Below are positions 1 to 7,899 of a stretch of 64,000 nt of DNA, piece by piece. Position numbers and translations under genes: made by a program. The notes beneath the pieces were generated by a model, which saw only the letters and a list, made by a program, of their open reading frames with translations, ran no database searches and had not been told where the DNA came from. Positions within the stretch are counted from its first letter, which is position 1; the number at the start of each line of letters is the position of its first letter. Source of the stretch: Saprospiraceae bacterium (lineage in GTDB: Bacteria; Bacteroidota; Bacteroidia; Chitinophagales; Saprospiraceae); assembly GCA_020437105.1 (NCBI GenBank), contig JAGQWR010000025.1:1-64000 (forward strand). The letters are read 5' to 3'.

Positions 1-291
1 TAAAAAGAAAAAGATAAAAAGCCCATACCACTTTCGTTTGGGTATATATACCCCGAAACAGATCAGAAACACATTCTAAAGGTAATCATCCTGTATAATT
101 CCAGCAGATGAATCCAATTGTTAAAATCCCGTTAGAATCCAGGCATAGAGAATCTTTGGGGACTATCTTCACGTTCTAATTTTTGGAAAAGATATATTCG
201 ACCCGAGAATGTCGGAAATCTTATCAAATCGTTAATTTGGGTGACTCTGAATGATTTCTGTTGTCAAAAGAATAAATGCATCCATTAAAAC

Positions 292-912
292 ATGAACACC
301 ATGAAAAACAAGCTTTATATACCGCTGATCAGCTTTCTGTTTTTGACAGGAATAATCCAGGCCCAGGAACGGGTTGAGGAAGTAATGATCGATGGTCACG
401 TTCTACAACAACTGATTACAGAAGAAGGAGATACCATTCTGATTGCCAATCTCGATGATGTTTCGATCACCTCTCCACGCGAATTTGAAAACAGAGAGGA
501 TTACTTGCTTTACATGAAGTATCGCAAGTATGCCAACATTGTTTTCCCCTACGCCAAAGAGGCAATACGCATCTTCCGGGAAACGGAGTATGCCACGACT
601 ACTATGAAAAAACGGGCGCGAAATAAATATATCAAACAACTTCAAAAAGAATTGAAGGAAGAGTTTGAAGATCCGCTCAAGGACCTGACCCGTACTCAGG
701 GCATGATCCTGACCAAAATGATCGAGCGGGAACTTGACACCCCAATGTATGACCTCCTTAAAAGCCTCCGTGGTGGGATGACAGCATCTTACTGGAGCTC
801 TATCAGCCGCTTTTATGGGTACAATCTGAAAGAGGGTTATATTATCGGTGAGGACCCTATTTTAGATGCGGTACTCGAAGATTTTGATGTTTCCTATAGA
901 CTGCTAAACTAA
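292..912 (+). CDS. DUF4294 domain-containing exported protein
   Basis: A 206-residue protein of unknown function. The first 25 or so residues form a signal peptide (basic start, hydrophobic core, likely cleavage after IIQA), so it is probably periplasmic. There is no lipobox cysteine. The rest carries the pattern known from DUF4294 proteins of Bacteroidota: a short beta-rich part with GDTI and DDVSITSPR, then a charged helical segment with FPYAKEAIRIFRETE. Two in-frame ATGs (292 and 301) precede the signal peptide; the second gives a more usual signal-peptide length. The gene stands alone and is followed by a hairpin terminator. Family assignment is from remembered sequence pattern; the biochemical role is unknown. 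Confidence 0.85.
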   Translation: MNTMKNKLYIPLISFLFLTGIIQAQERVEEVMIDGHVLQQLITEEGDTILIANLDDVSITSPREFENREDYLLYMKYRKYANIVFPYAKEAIRIFRETEYATTTMKKRARNKYIKQLQKELKEEFEDPLKDLTRTQGMILTKMIERELDTPMYDLLKSLRGGMTASYWSSISRFYGYNLKEGYIIGEDPILDAVLEDFDVSYRLLN

Positions 913-930
913 ACAGCCTGCAATGTAGGA

Positions 931-969
931 AGCGGCTGGTTCTTTGATAAGAGCCAGCCGCTTTTTATT
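931..969 (+). terminator. Rho-independent terminator after the DUF4294 gene
   Basis: AGCGGCTGG pairs perfectly with CCAGCCGCT across a 14-base spacer, and the inner bases extend the pairing with one mismatch. A T-rich tail (CTTTTTATTTT) follows at once. It lies 18 bases after the DUF4294 stop codon and separates that gene from the DinB-like gene. Confidence 0.85.
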
Positions 970-1019
970 TTACAAAATGCGTAATTTGTCCATTCTACAA
1001 ATAACTTAACCTTACGCTC

Positions 1020-1562
1020 ATGTCTTTTACGATTGGCCGTCCCACAGCCTCAGAATCTGCCTCTTTTTATCATGCCTATATTGCTAATGTACCGGGTGAT
1101 GATCCCATCGCACAGTTGAAACAAGCGAGCCGGGAAACGGTAACATCTTTCCAGGAAATACCTAATCCTAAATGGGATTTTCGATATGCTCCGGGAAAAT
1201 GGACAGTAAAAGAATTAGTGCTACACATGATTGATGCAGAACGGATATTTGCATACCGGGCTTTGCGCTTTGGCCGAAATGATATGACGCCTTTACCAGG
1301 ATTTGATCAGGATATTTTTGTGCCAAACTCCGGAGCCAATACCCGGAGTCCGGAATCCTTAATTAAAGAATACCAGCATGTGCGCGATACCTCTATCCAA
1401 CTTTTCAAACACCTGCCGAACGAAGCCTGGGATCGGGTAGGTATTGCCAGTGACAACCCCGTGAGCGTCCGCGCAATTGCTTTTATTATCGCCGGCCATG
1501 AGTTGCATCACCTCAGGATACTAAAGGAGCGCTACTTACAGGATGGATCGCATCTAGCCTAA
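1020..1562 (+). CDS. DinB-like (DUF664/DinB_2) metal-binding protein
   Basis: A 180-residue soluble protein of the DinB/YfiT four-helix-bundle superfamily. The three-histidine metal site is visible as H69 (in LVLHMIDAE) and the C-terminal GHELHHL motif (H160, H163, H164). APGKWTVKEL just before the first His is typical of the family. Members include thiol-dependent S-transferases and proteins of unknown activity, so the substrate cannot be named. The last 50 bases overlap the 3' end of the convergent peptidase gene, which is unusual for two genes that both look intact. Confidence 0.88.
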   Translation: MSFTIGRPTASESASFYHAYIANVPGDDPIAQLKQASRETVTSFQEIPNPKWDFRYAPGKWTVKELVLHMIDAERIFAYRALRFGRNDMTPLPGFDQDIFVPNSGANTRSPESLIKEYQHVRDTSIQLFKHLPNEAWDRVGIASDNPVSVRAIAFIIAGHELHHLRILKERYLQDGSHLA

Positions 1563-2361
1563 ATAGCGAAACAAGCGATTGGTAAAGATCCGGCAGGGTG
1601 GACTCAAATTTCTCCGGATAGGAAAAAAAGCAGGTGAGCATAACCAGATAGGGGTCCACTTGGGGTAATCCAATCCATTCCAGGAGTTTTTCTTTTGAAA
1701 ACCCGCTGATCTGTGTGATCGCTTCCCAGCTATTGGCAGGCAGTTCCGGATATTCCAATGCCGGGTATTTAATCATAAATACATGGGCATATTCGTGTAT
1801 CGCACTGGGGTAATATTTTTGTGGGTCCATAAACCCATGCGCTACATGCCGGGCAGAGACAAGGATAACGCCATCCTCCGCAAAGGTTTCTGAGCTGTGC
1901 CGATGGCGTGGGTATTGCGGAGAAGGGAAGGCTTCCGGATAAACTACGATTTTGTCAAAAGGCTCTAATACAAAATCAACCTGCCCAAAGGTTACCTGAA
2001 CTGCCGCCGCAGCAATCATGATTTTAATATCCTCCGGAACCAATTCGAATGCCTGTGGCATAAATTCTTTGTTCATAAGAAAATAAACCAGGCGGCGCCG
2101 GAAGTAGGTCTTATCTTCCGCCGAAAGGCGCTTATAAAAACCGGAATGTTTGTGTATTAATAAACGTGCCTGGTCATCCAGCTCCGGCGGATTGCGCTTT
2201 GCCCACCACCATTCAATTTGCGGACTCATGATGTAAATGACCGCCAGAATAATCACACAAGGGATGATATAAAACGCATAAGACGGATTGACATCCCAGG
2301 TTAGGTATAAAAAGCCGATGGCCAAAACCAGGAAAGGAGCAGAAATGATGCGGGAAAACAT
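1513..2361 (-). CDS. Membrane-anchored MtfA-like (M90) zinc peptidase homologue
   Basis: A 282-residue protein with two N-terminal membrane segments (about residues 7-20 and 28-46) followed by a cytosolic MtfA/M90-like domain. The HExxH zinc motif is HEYAH at 189-193. The C-terminal block (CFFSYPEKF, LPDLYQSL) resembles the corresponding part of E. coli MtfA. In MtfA a glutamate in SEYFF acts as third zinc ligand; the aligned residue here looks like T243 (LTCFF), so the zinc site may be altered. E. coli MtfA is soluble, so the membrane anchor is a difference. It converges with the DinB-like gene with a 50-bp overlap. Confidence 0.8.
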   Translation of the reverse strand: MFSRIISAPFLVLAIGFLYLTWDVNPSYAFYIIPCVIILAVIYIMSPQIEWWWAKRNPPELDDQARLLIHKHSGFYKRLSAEDKTYFRRRLVYFLMNKEFMPQAFELVPEDIKIMIAAAAVQVTFGQVDFVLEPFDKIVVYPEAFPSPQYPRHRHSSETFAEDGVILVSARHVAHGFMDPQKYYPSAIHEYAHVFMIKYPALEYPELPANSWEAITQISGFSKEKLLEWIGLPQVDPYLVMLTCFFSYPEKFESTLPDLYQSLVSLFRLDAIHPVSSAPLVS

Positions 2362-2486
2362 AGAAAAAATTTTAGCTAAAATACATGCCTTATTCTAATA
2401 CAACGTATAATCTTGGATGCCGACTTATTCAGTCCGTGTTAAACTTTAAATGCGCCAAAAACAGTTTATGATGAATCCTTGTATAT

Positions 2487-2676
2487 TAGACTTGTCCAAC
2501 TGGGCATGAATGAGCGAAAGCGAAGCATCCGCCAAAGGCGGATTGAACAAGGCAAAAAACCTGCCTGCCTTGCTGGCGCAAGCCGAAAGCAGGCAGGCGT
2601 ACACGATGCCTTAGCATGAAGTGCAAGATAAAATTTGTCGCTTGCAGCCATTTGAGGCTCCAGTTGGACAAGTCTA
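2487..2676. repeat. 190-bp MITE-like element with 17-bp terminal inverted repeats
   Basis: TAGACTTGTCCAACTGG at 2487-2503 is the exact reverse complement of 2660-2676. Inside are two further hairpins: ATCCGCC-aaa-GGCGGAT near 2528-2544, and CCTGCCTGC pairing with GCAGGCAGG (about 2559-2598). No open frame inside looks like a real protein. It fills most of the 360-bp gene-free stretch 2362-2721; I recognise nothing else there. This build (terminal repeats, internal palindromes, no coding capacity) fits a non-autonomous miniature transposable element or a large palindromic repeat. No second copy was noticed in the window, and target-site duplications are not obvious. Confidence 0.75.
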
Positions 2677-2721
2677 TTAAAGTGTTCTTTCGAACTAATT
2701 GAAATTTAAAAAACGACAGCT

Positions 2722-3048
2722 ATGGCTTTATTCAATATTTTCCGGGCAAAGAAGCCACAAAAGTATAACTATGTACCAAGGTACTATGATCCGGCAAAAG
2801 AAGACCTTGAAAGCCGACTTCGACAGTTGGAAGGCAGTAAAAAAGACGACATTGCAGAAGTTCGAAACAGATTGGAAGGTGGTTTTATGCGAAAAAGCGG
2901 CGGCTATGTTCCTGATGCGAATCGAATACGGGCAGGGAGCTCAAAACGAACAAATTTTCGCCTGATCCTGGTCTTGGGTGTGCTCCTGTTGCTGGCGTAT
3001 TATTTTCTGTCCGTATATTTACCAGATATTGTTAAAGCGCTTGAATAA
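2722..3048 (+). CDS. Small single-pass membrane protein upstream of mutL
   Basis: A 108-residue protein with a charged N-terminal part (residues 1-79, rich in Lys, Arg, Glu and Tyr) and one membrane segment at about 80-98 near the C terminus, suggesting a tail-anchored topology. Similar short proteins sit directly before mutL in other Bacteroidota, from memory; no function is known. A second frame from 2699 overlaps it, but this frame has the membrane segment and a normal composition, so it is the coding one. The gap to mutL is 71 bp. Confidence 0.8.
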   Translation: MALFNIFRAKKPQKYNYVPRYYDPAKEDLESRLRQLEGSKKDDIAEVRNRLEGGFMRKSGGYVPDANRIRAGSSKRTNFRLILVLGVLLLLAYYFLSVYLPDIVKALE

Positions 3049-3119
3049 AACACGCTCTTTGAAGCAGTTTTTGTATCCAAAGGAAATTTTTTTCCGGAAA
3101 AGAAAGCAGACTAATTTTT

Positions 3120-4970
3120 ATGGCTGATATTATTCAGCTCTTACCCGACGCCATTGCCAATCAAATTGCCGCTGGCGAAGTGATTCAACGTCCGGCTTCG
3201 GTTGTGAAAGAGCTAATGGAAAATGCGGTAGATGCCGGAGCAACAGAGGTCAAACTGATCGTCAAGGAGGCCGGCAAAAATCTAATCCAGGTTATTGACA
3301 ATGGCTGCGGCATGTCTGAAACCGATGCCAGAATGAGCTTCGAACGGCACGCTACTTCCAAAATTCGGGAAGCAGAAGACCTGTTTTCCATACGTACTAT
3401 GGGCTTTCGGGGAGAAGCCATGGCCTCCATTGCAGCTATTTCGCATGTAGAAATGCGTACGCGGCCGCATAATCAGGAACTCGGAAGCCGACTCGTGATA
3501 GAAGCCACGGAAGTGAAAAGTCAGGAAGCCTGCCAATGTGTTGCCGGTACCAGCATTTCTGTCAAAAACCTGTTTTTCAATGTGCCGGCCCGGCGAAATT
3601 TCCTGAAATCCAATGCCGCAGAAATGCGCCATATTATCGAAGAATTTCAGCGTATCGCCCTGGCTAATCCCGAATTGTTTTTCAGCCTGCACCACAACAA
3701 TAACCAGGTATTTCACCTGCCACCGTCCAACCTCCGACAACGAATTGTCGCTATTTTCGGACCGGGAACCAATAAAAAACTGGTGCCCGTTGAAGAGGAT
3801 ACAGATGTACTTAAGTTACATGGCTTTGTAGGGAAACCGGAGTTTTCGAAAAAAACCCGGGGCGAACAGTATTTCTTTGTCAATGACCGCTTTATTAAAA
3901 GTCCGTACCTCAATCATGCGGTCATGAATGCTTATGAAGACCTGCTTCCCAAGGAGGTTTATCCCTTATACATCATCTTCATTGATATTGATCCGATGCG
4001 AATCGATATCAATGTGCATCCAACTAAACAGGAAATCAAATTTGAGGACGAACGGCTTGTTTACAATTATCTGAAAGTAACGATCCGGCACGCACTTGGC
4101 CAGTTTAGTATTATGCCGTCCATGGATTTTGATCAGGAAACGGCTTTTTCTAAAGTACAGCCCCCTCCCAATTATCAGGCGGATGAGCAGACTATCGAAA
4201 TTCGATCTTCGGCAGCTAATGCAAAAGGAAACGAACACTCCTGGAGCCAACCCGGAAGTGGCAAAAAAAATACAGGCGACTGGCAAAAACTCTACGAAGG
4301 ATTAGACCAGTTTGTACCGGAAAACAATCCGGTCGATAGCGAACCGCTTACCTTTGAAAGCAAAGCCAATACCGGGGGGAGTGAAGATCAGGGCTTTCAA
4401 AATCAACAACGGGAACCCTACCAGATTCATGCAACTTATATTGTTAGTCCGATAAAATCTGGCTTTTTGCTCATCGATCAACAAGCTGCACATGAGCGGA
4501 TTCTCTACGAGAAATATTACCAGATGATGCAAACACAAAACAGCCTGGTACAAAAGGCGCTTTTTCCGCAAACCCTGCAACTAAGTCCGGCTGACACCGA
4601 TCTGTTTCGGGAAATTTTGCCTCAGGTGAATCAACTTGGATTTGATATTCAGGAATTTGGAGGAAATACGTTTGTGGTACACGGGATCCCCGCTGAGGCT
4701 GCCGGTCAGACAGATGAGCAACGCATGATTGAAACCCTGCTGGATCAATACAAGAAAAACCTGGATCTGAAACTGGAGGTGGGAGACAATCTGGCGCGTT
4801 CAATGGCCAAAAGTGCAGCTATCAAAAAAGGTCAAATGCTTTCTACAGCTGAAATGGAAAGCTTGATTGACCAGCTTTTTGCCTGTAGCATCCCGTATAA
4901 AAATCCGGCTGGAAAGTTTTGTTTTATTACCATGGAACTCGACGAACTGGAGCGTCGATTTGCAGGTTAG
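3120..4970 (+). CDS. mutL: DNA mismatch repair protein MutL
   Basis: A 616-residue MutL, full length for the family. The N-terminal GHKL ATPase domain (about 1-330) shows ENAVDAGA, DNGCGM and GFRGEA; a low-complexity linker (about 345-430) follows; the C-terminal dimerisation domain begins near 435. MutL couples MutS mismatch recognition to downstream excision. The metal-site motif of endonucleolytic MutL (DQHAxxE) appears as D453-Q-Q-A-A-H-E459, with Gln in place of His, and the second motif (CPHGRP) is not preserved (ACSIPYKNP). Nuclease activity is therefore doubtful (inference). Start at ATG 3120 matches the usual N terminus. Confidence 0.97.
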   Translation: MADIIQLLPDAIANQIAAGEVIQRPASVVKELMENAVDAGATEVKLIVKEAGKNLIQVIDNGCGMSETDARMSFERHATSKIREAEDLFSIRTMGFRGEAMASIAAISHVEMRTRPHNQELGSRLVIEATEVKSQEACQCVAGTSISVKNLFFNVPARRNFLKSNAAEMRHIIEEFQRIALANPELFFSLHHNNNQVFHLPPSNLRQRIVAIFGPGTNKKLVPVEEDTDVLKLHGFVGKPEFSKKTRGEQYFFVNDRFIKSPYLNHAVMNAYEDLLPKEVYPLYIIFIDIDPMRIDINVHPTKQEIKFEDERLVYNYLKVTIRHALGQFSIMPSMDFDQETAFSKVQPPPNYQADEQTIEIRSSAANAKGNEHSWSQPGSGKKNTGDWQKLYEGLDQFVPENNPVDSEPLTFESKANTGGSEDQGFQNQQREPYQIHATYIVSPIKSGFLLIDQQAAHERILYEKYYQMMQTQNSLVQKALFPQTLQLSPADTDLFREILPQVNQLGFDIQEFGGNTFVVHGIPAEAAGQTDEQRMIETLLDQYKKNLDLKLEVGDNLARSMAKSAAIKKGQMLSTAEMESLIDQLFACSIPYKNPAGKFCFITMELDELERRFAG

Positions 4971-5105
4971 ACCCGCATTTAATACCGTTTATCGAAAAAT
5001 AGTCGAAAAATCGCCATTCATAAATCCGGAGCGCTTCTTTTTTGTTTACTTTAAGATTAGTCCGACCGGAAAAAAATCCGGCATTCGAAATACCGAACAT
5101 ACCGC

Positions 5106-5735
5106 ATGTACAGAGTTACCGACGTAGTAAAACATATCCTTATCCTCAATGTCTTGATGTTTCTGGGGACAAAATTAATGGGCGAACCAACAGCTTATCC
5201 CACTCAGTTTAGCGAATTTGGGCGCTTGCAGTTGGCCATGTTTTTTCCAACATCTGACTATTTTCGTCCCTACCAGATCATTACCCACATGTTTATGCAC
5301 GGGAATATTTCCCACCTGTTCTTTAATATGTTTGCGGTTTTCATGTTTGGTCCGCCACTCGAGCAGGCCTGGGGGCCGAAGCGTTTTCTGATCTACTATT
5401 TTGTAGCCGGATTTGGCGCCTTGTTGCTTCACCTGGGCGTAAGTTATCTGGAAATGCAACAACCCGGTATGGCCGGATTGGAAAACGTACCGATGCTGGG
5501 GGCATCGGGTGCCGTATTTGGTTTGCTCGTTGGTTTTGGCATGCTCTTTCCGGATGCCCGGATTATGCTGTTAATTCCCCCCATTCCTTTAAAGGCAAAA
5601 TATTTTGTACTGATTTATGCCGGCCTGGAATTGTTTCTCGGACTCGGTAAATTTGCGCCGGGAGTCGCCCACTTTGCACACCTGGGAGGCGCCTTATTTG
5701 GGTTTTTATTGATTCTCTACTGGCGACGGACATAA
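5106..5735 (+). CDS. Rhomboid family intramembrane serine protease
   Basis: A 209-residue, six-segment rhomboid. The catalytic serine lies in GASGAVFG (S134) and the catalytic histidine in AHLGG (H192). The HGNISHLFFN motif (H65-N74) supplies the conserved oxyanion-region residues. It cleaves transmembrane substrates within the inner membrane; the substrate is unknown. It lies 135 bp after mutL and is followed by a second, longer rhomboid, a pairing I recall from other Bacteroidota next to mutL. All expected catalytic residues are present. Confidence 0.93.
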   Translation: MYRVTDVVKHILILNVLMFLGTKLMGEPTAYPTQFSEFGRLQLAMFFPTSDYFRPYQIITHMFMHGNISHLFFNMFAVFMFGPPLEQAWGPKRFLIYYFVAGFGALLLHLGVSYLEMQQPGMAGLENVPMLGASGAVFGLLVGFGMLFPDARIMLLIPPIPLKAKYFVLIYAGLELFLGLGKFAPGVAHFAHLGGALFGFLLILYWRRT

Positions 5736-5762
5736 TTCGTTAAAAAATCCTTTCATTCCGCG

Positions 5763-5770
5763 TATTTTTG
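5763..5770 (+). promoter_or_regulatory. Candidate Bacteroidota -7 promoter element
   Basis: TATTTTTG matches the Bacteroidota -7 consensus TAnnTTTG and lies 29 bases before the ATG of the second rhomboid gene. A convincing -33 TTTG box at the expected distance is not visible, so the call rests on the -7 element and position only. Confidence 0.4.
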
Positions 5771-5799
5771 AATTTAATCTAGTGAACAGGTAAAAAAAT

Positions 5800-6726
5800 A
5801 TGTTTAGTTCGATTTGGGAAGATATTAAACGGCAGTATAGCTACGGGAACATGGTTACCCGACTAATCATAGTCAACCTGATCGTCGTACTTATTTTTGG
5901 GGTTCTCCTGCGGGTCATTTTGACTATCTCTGCCGGCGAGGCAAATCCGGCCAGCTTCACATCTGTCGTCAAATTCTTTTCGCTTTCTTCTGATATTGTA
6001 TTTAATATAACCCACCCCTGGGTCTTTATAACCAGCATGTTTCTGCATATTGGATTTTTGCACTTCCTTTTCAATATGCTTTTTCTGTATTTTTTCGGAC
6101 GAATTGTCAGCGATTTATTGGGTAACCAGCGTATTCTTCCTTTGTATTTACTCGGTGGATTAGCCGGTGGATTAGCTTATTTACTGACGGCAAACTTTGT
6201 ATTCGGTTCTCCCGGATATGCTTTCGGGGCTTCCGCTGCTGTCATGGCTATTGTCATGGCCGCCGGTGTAACGGCACCTGATTATCGCCTGCACCTGATC
6301 TTGTTAGGCCCGGTGAAACTCATGTACATCGTTGGCGTGCTGCTGCTCATTGATATTGTAGGAGTAGCCAATATGGACAATACAGGTGGACGTATCGCGC
6401 ACCTGGGAGGTGCCTTTTTCGGATGGCTGTTTGTTTATCAACTCCGCCAGGGAAACGACTGGTCAGGTTGGGTCAACAGGCTGTTGGATCGACTGTCAGA
6501 GTTTTTCAATAACCTGATTACCGGAAGGAGAAAACCAAAAGTTGTTTACCGTAATCCGGAAGCAGGAGCACAGAGGAGGACAAAAAGACCAAAAGGCCGC
6601 GCCGCTTCAGATCCTGAATCTCATCAGGCAAAACTGGATGCTATTCTGGATAAGATAAAACAAAGCGGATATGATAGCCTGACAACAGAGGAAAAAGAAT
6701 TCCTCTTTAATGCCAGCAAAAAATAG
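5800..6726 (+). CDS. Rhomboid family intramembrane serine protease with C-terminal tail
   Basis: A 308-residue rhomboid. The membrane domain (about 20-215) carries FGASAAVM with the nucleophile S145, and AHLGG with H201; the second position after the serine is Ala rather than the usual Gly. FLHIGFLHFLFN supplies the HxxxN-type motif. Residues about 230-275 are basic and low in complexity, and the last 30 form a small helical module (ILDKIKQSGYDSLTTEEK) seen at the end of many Bacteroidota rhomboids (DUF6576-like, from memory). Its stop overlaps the first possible start of the next gene by 17 bp. Confidence 0.92.
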   Translation: MFSSIWEDIKRQYSYGNMVTRLIIVNLIVVLIFGVLLRVILTISAGEANPASFTSVVKFFSLSSDIVFNITHPWVFITSMFLHIGFLHFLFNMLFLYFFGRIVSDLLGNQRILPLYLLGGLAGGLAYLLTANFVFGSPGYAFGASAAVMAIVMAAGVTAPDYRLHLILLGPVKLMYIVGVLLLIDIVGVANMDNTGGRIAHLGGAFFGWLFVYQLRQGNDWSGWVNRLLDRLSEFFNNLITGRRKPKVVYRNPEAGAQRRTKRPKGRAASDPESHQAKLDAILDKIKQSGYDSLTTEEKEFLFNASKK

Positions 6727-6757
6727 TGCCTTACTTTATCGCTCAAAACAAGCTATC

Positions 6758-7807
6758 ATGTTTTACCGTCTTTTTCGCTGGTTAAACATATTCCTGATTG
6801 TCGTTACTCTTTTGGGGTATTTGGCACCCTATGTCAACCCGAATGTTGTCTGGCCTGTTTCCCTGCTTGGTCTGGCTTATCCCTGGCTCCTATTGTTTAA
6901 TCTTCTTTTTATAGTCGCTTGGTTGATAGCCAGAAACCGCTATTTCCTGATGTCACTTACCTGTGTTTTATTGGGATTTTCGCACCTGACTAATTTTGTG
7001 GGAATAGAATTTGCCACGCCGGCGGTTCTTCCGGGAAGCATACGGGTCATGTCATATAATATTTATGACTTGCGGGGCTTACCCAAAACAGAAGGTGAAC
7101 GGAGTGAAGAAAAAGCGCTTTCTCCATTTTGGGAATTTCTAACAGAAGCCGGGCCTTTTGATATTCTTTGTACGCAGGAATCTGGTATAAAAAGCACTAA
7201 AAAAATCGCAGAACACCTTAAAATGCCCTACTTCCATCAGTTTCCTGACCGTGGTACAGGTATTATCTCCCGATATCCAATCATCAACAAGGGACAGATT
7301 GACTTCGAAAAGACAAACAACTCCTGTATTTGGGCAGATATTGAAATCGATGGGAAAGTGTTGCGCGTGTATAGCCTCCACTTACAATCCAACTTTATAA
7401 GCAGCCAGGCCAGTCAAATTGCAAAAGAAGGAGACCTTCAGGAAAAAGAAACCTGGGTCGGGATCAAGGGCATCCTAGGAAAATACAAACATTTTGCCGG
7501 TTTGCGTGTCCAACAGGCTACAAGGGTTGAAGCCCATATAAAAGGCTCTCCACATCCCGTCATTCTGTGTGGCGATTTTAATGATACCCCACTTTCCAAA
7601 GCCTATCACATACTCTCAGAAAACATGGTGGATGGTTTCCAGGAAAAAGGACATGGCATCGGCACGACCTATGGCGGCCTGATCCCAACCCTCCGAATCG
7701 ATTACATTCTGCATGACCCGCGATTTACCGTTCTGGAATACCGAACTTTCCGGGAAGACTACTCGGATCATTATCCGGTATATGCCAGACTCAAATTATA
7801 CGAATAA
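6758..7807 (+). CDS. Membrane-anchored endonuclease/exonuclease/phosphatase family protein
   Basis: A 349-residue protein with three hydrophobic N-terminal segments (about first 95 residues) and an EEP-fold domain. Motifs in order: VMSYNIYDLRG, CTQESG (metal-binding Glu), GDFNDTP, RIDYILH and SDHYPV (catalytic Asp-His). The superfamily hydrolyses phosphodiester or phosphomonoester bonds in nucleic acids, phospholipids or inositides; the substrate here is unknown. An upstream ATG at 6710 would overlap the rhomboid gene and add 16 polar residues; ATG 6758 (MFYRLFRW) leaves a short gap and starts at the first membrane segment, so I prefer it. Confidence 0.88.
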   Translation: MFYRLFRWLNIFLIVVTLLGYLAPYVNPNVVWPVSLLGLAYPWLLLFNLLFIVAWLIARNRYFLMSLTCVLLGFSHLTNFVGIEFATPAVLPGSIRVMSYNIYDLRGLPKTEGERSEEKALSPFWEFLTEAGPFDILCTQESGIKSTKKIAEHLKMPYFHQFPDRGTGIISRYPIINKGQIDFEKTNNSCIWADIEIDGKVLRVYSLHLQSNFISSQASQIAKEGDLQEKETWVGIKGILGKYKHFAGLRVQQATRVEAHIKGSPHPVILCGDFNDTPLSKAYHILSENMVDGFQEKGHGIGTTYGGLIPTLRIDYILHDPRFTVLEYRTFREDYSDHYPVYARLKLYE

Positions 7808-7854
7808 ACTCCCGCGGATTGCTTCTTCCGCTGGTCAATTAATTAAAATACTCC

Positions 7855-7862
7855 TAACTTTG
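7855..7862 (+). promoter_or_regulatory. Candidate -7 promoter element for cysS
   Basis: TAACTTTG matches the Bacteroidota -7 consensus TAnnTTTG exactly and lies 37 bases before the cysS start. The sequence about 19-21 bases further upstream is AT-rich without a clear TTTG, so the -33 half is weak. Confidence 0.45.
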
Positions 7863-7899
7863 CGACTTCTTCCGGGTACCGGAAATGAAATGATATTCC

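Noticed and set aside
40..53. 14-bp palindrome GGGTATATATACCC near the left edge
   Set aside because: Perfectly symmetrical but isolated, AT-alternating in the middle, and too far from the DUF4294 gene start to call an operator.
2466..2671. Two overlapping minus-strand open frames of 61 codons
   Set aside because: Both lie within or across the inverted-repeat element and have compositions dictated by its palindromes; they do not resemble proteins.
2699..2965. 88-codon + strand frame overlapping the small membrane protein
   Set aside because: The other frame (2722-3048) is longer, has a clear membrane segment and ends at a proper distance from mutL.
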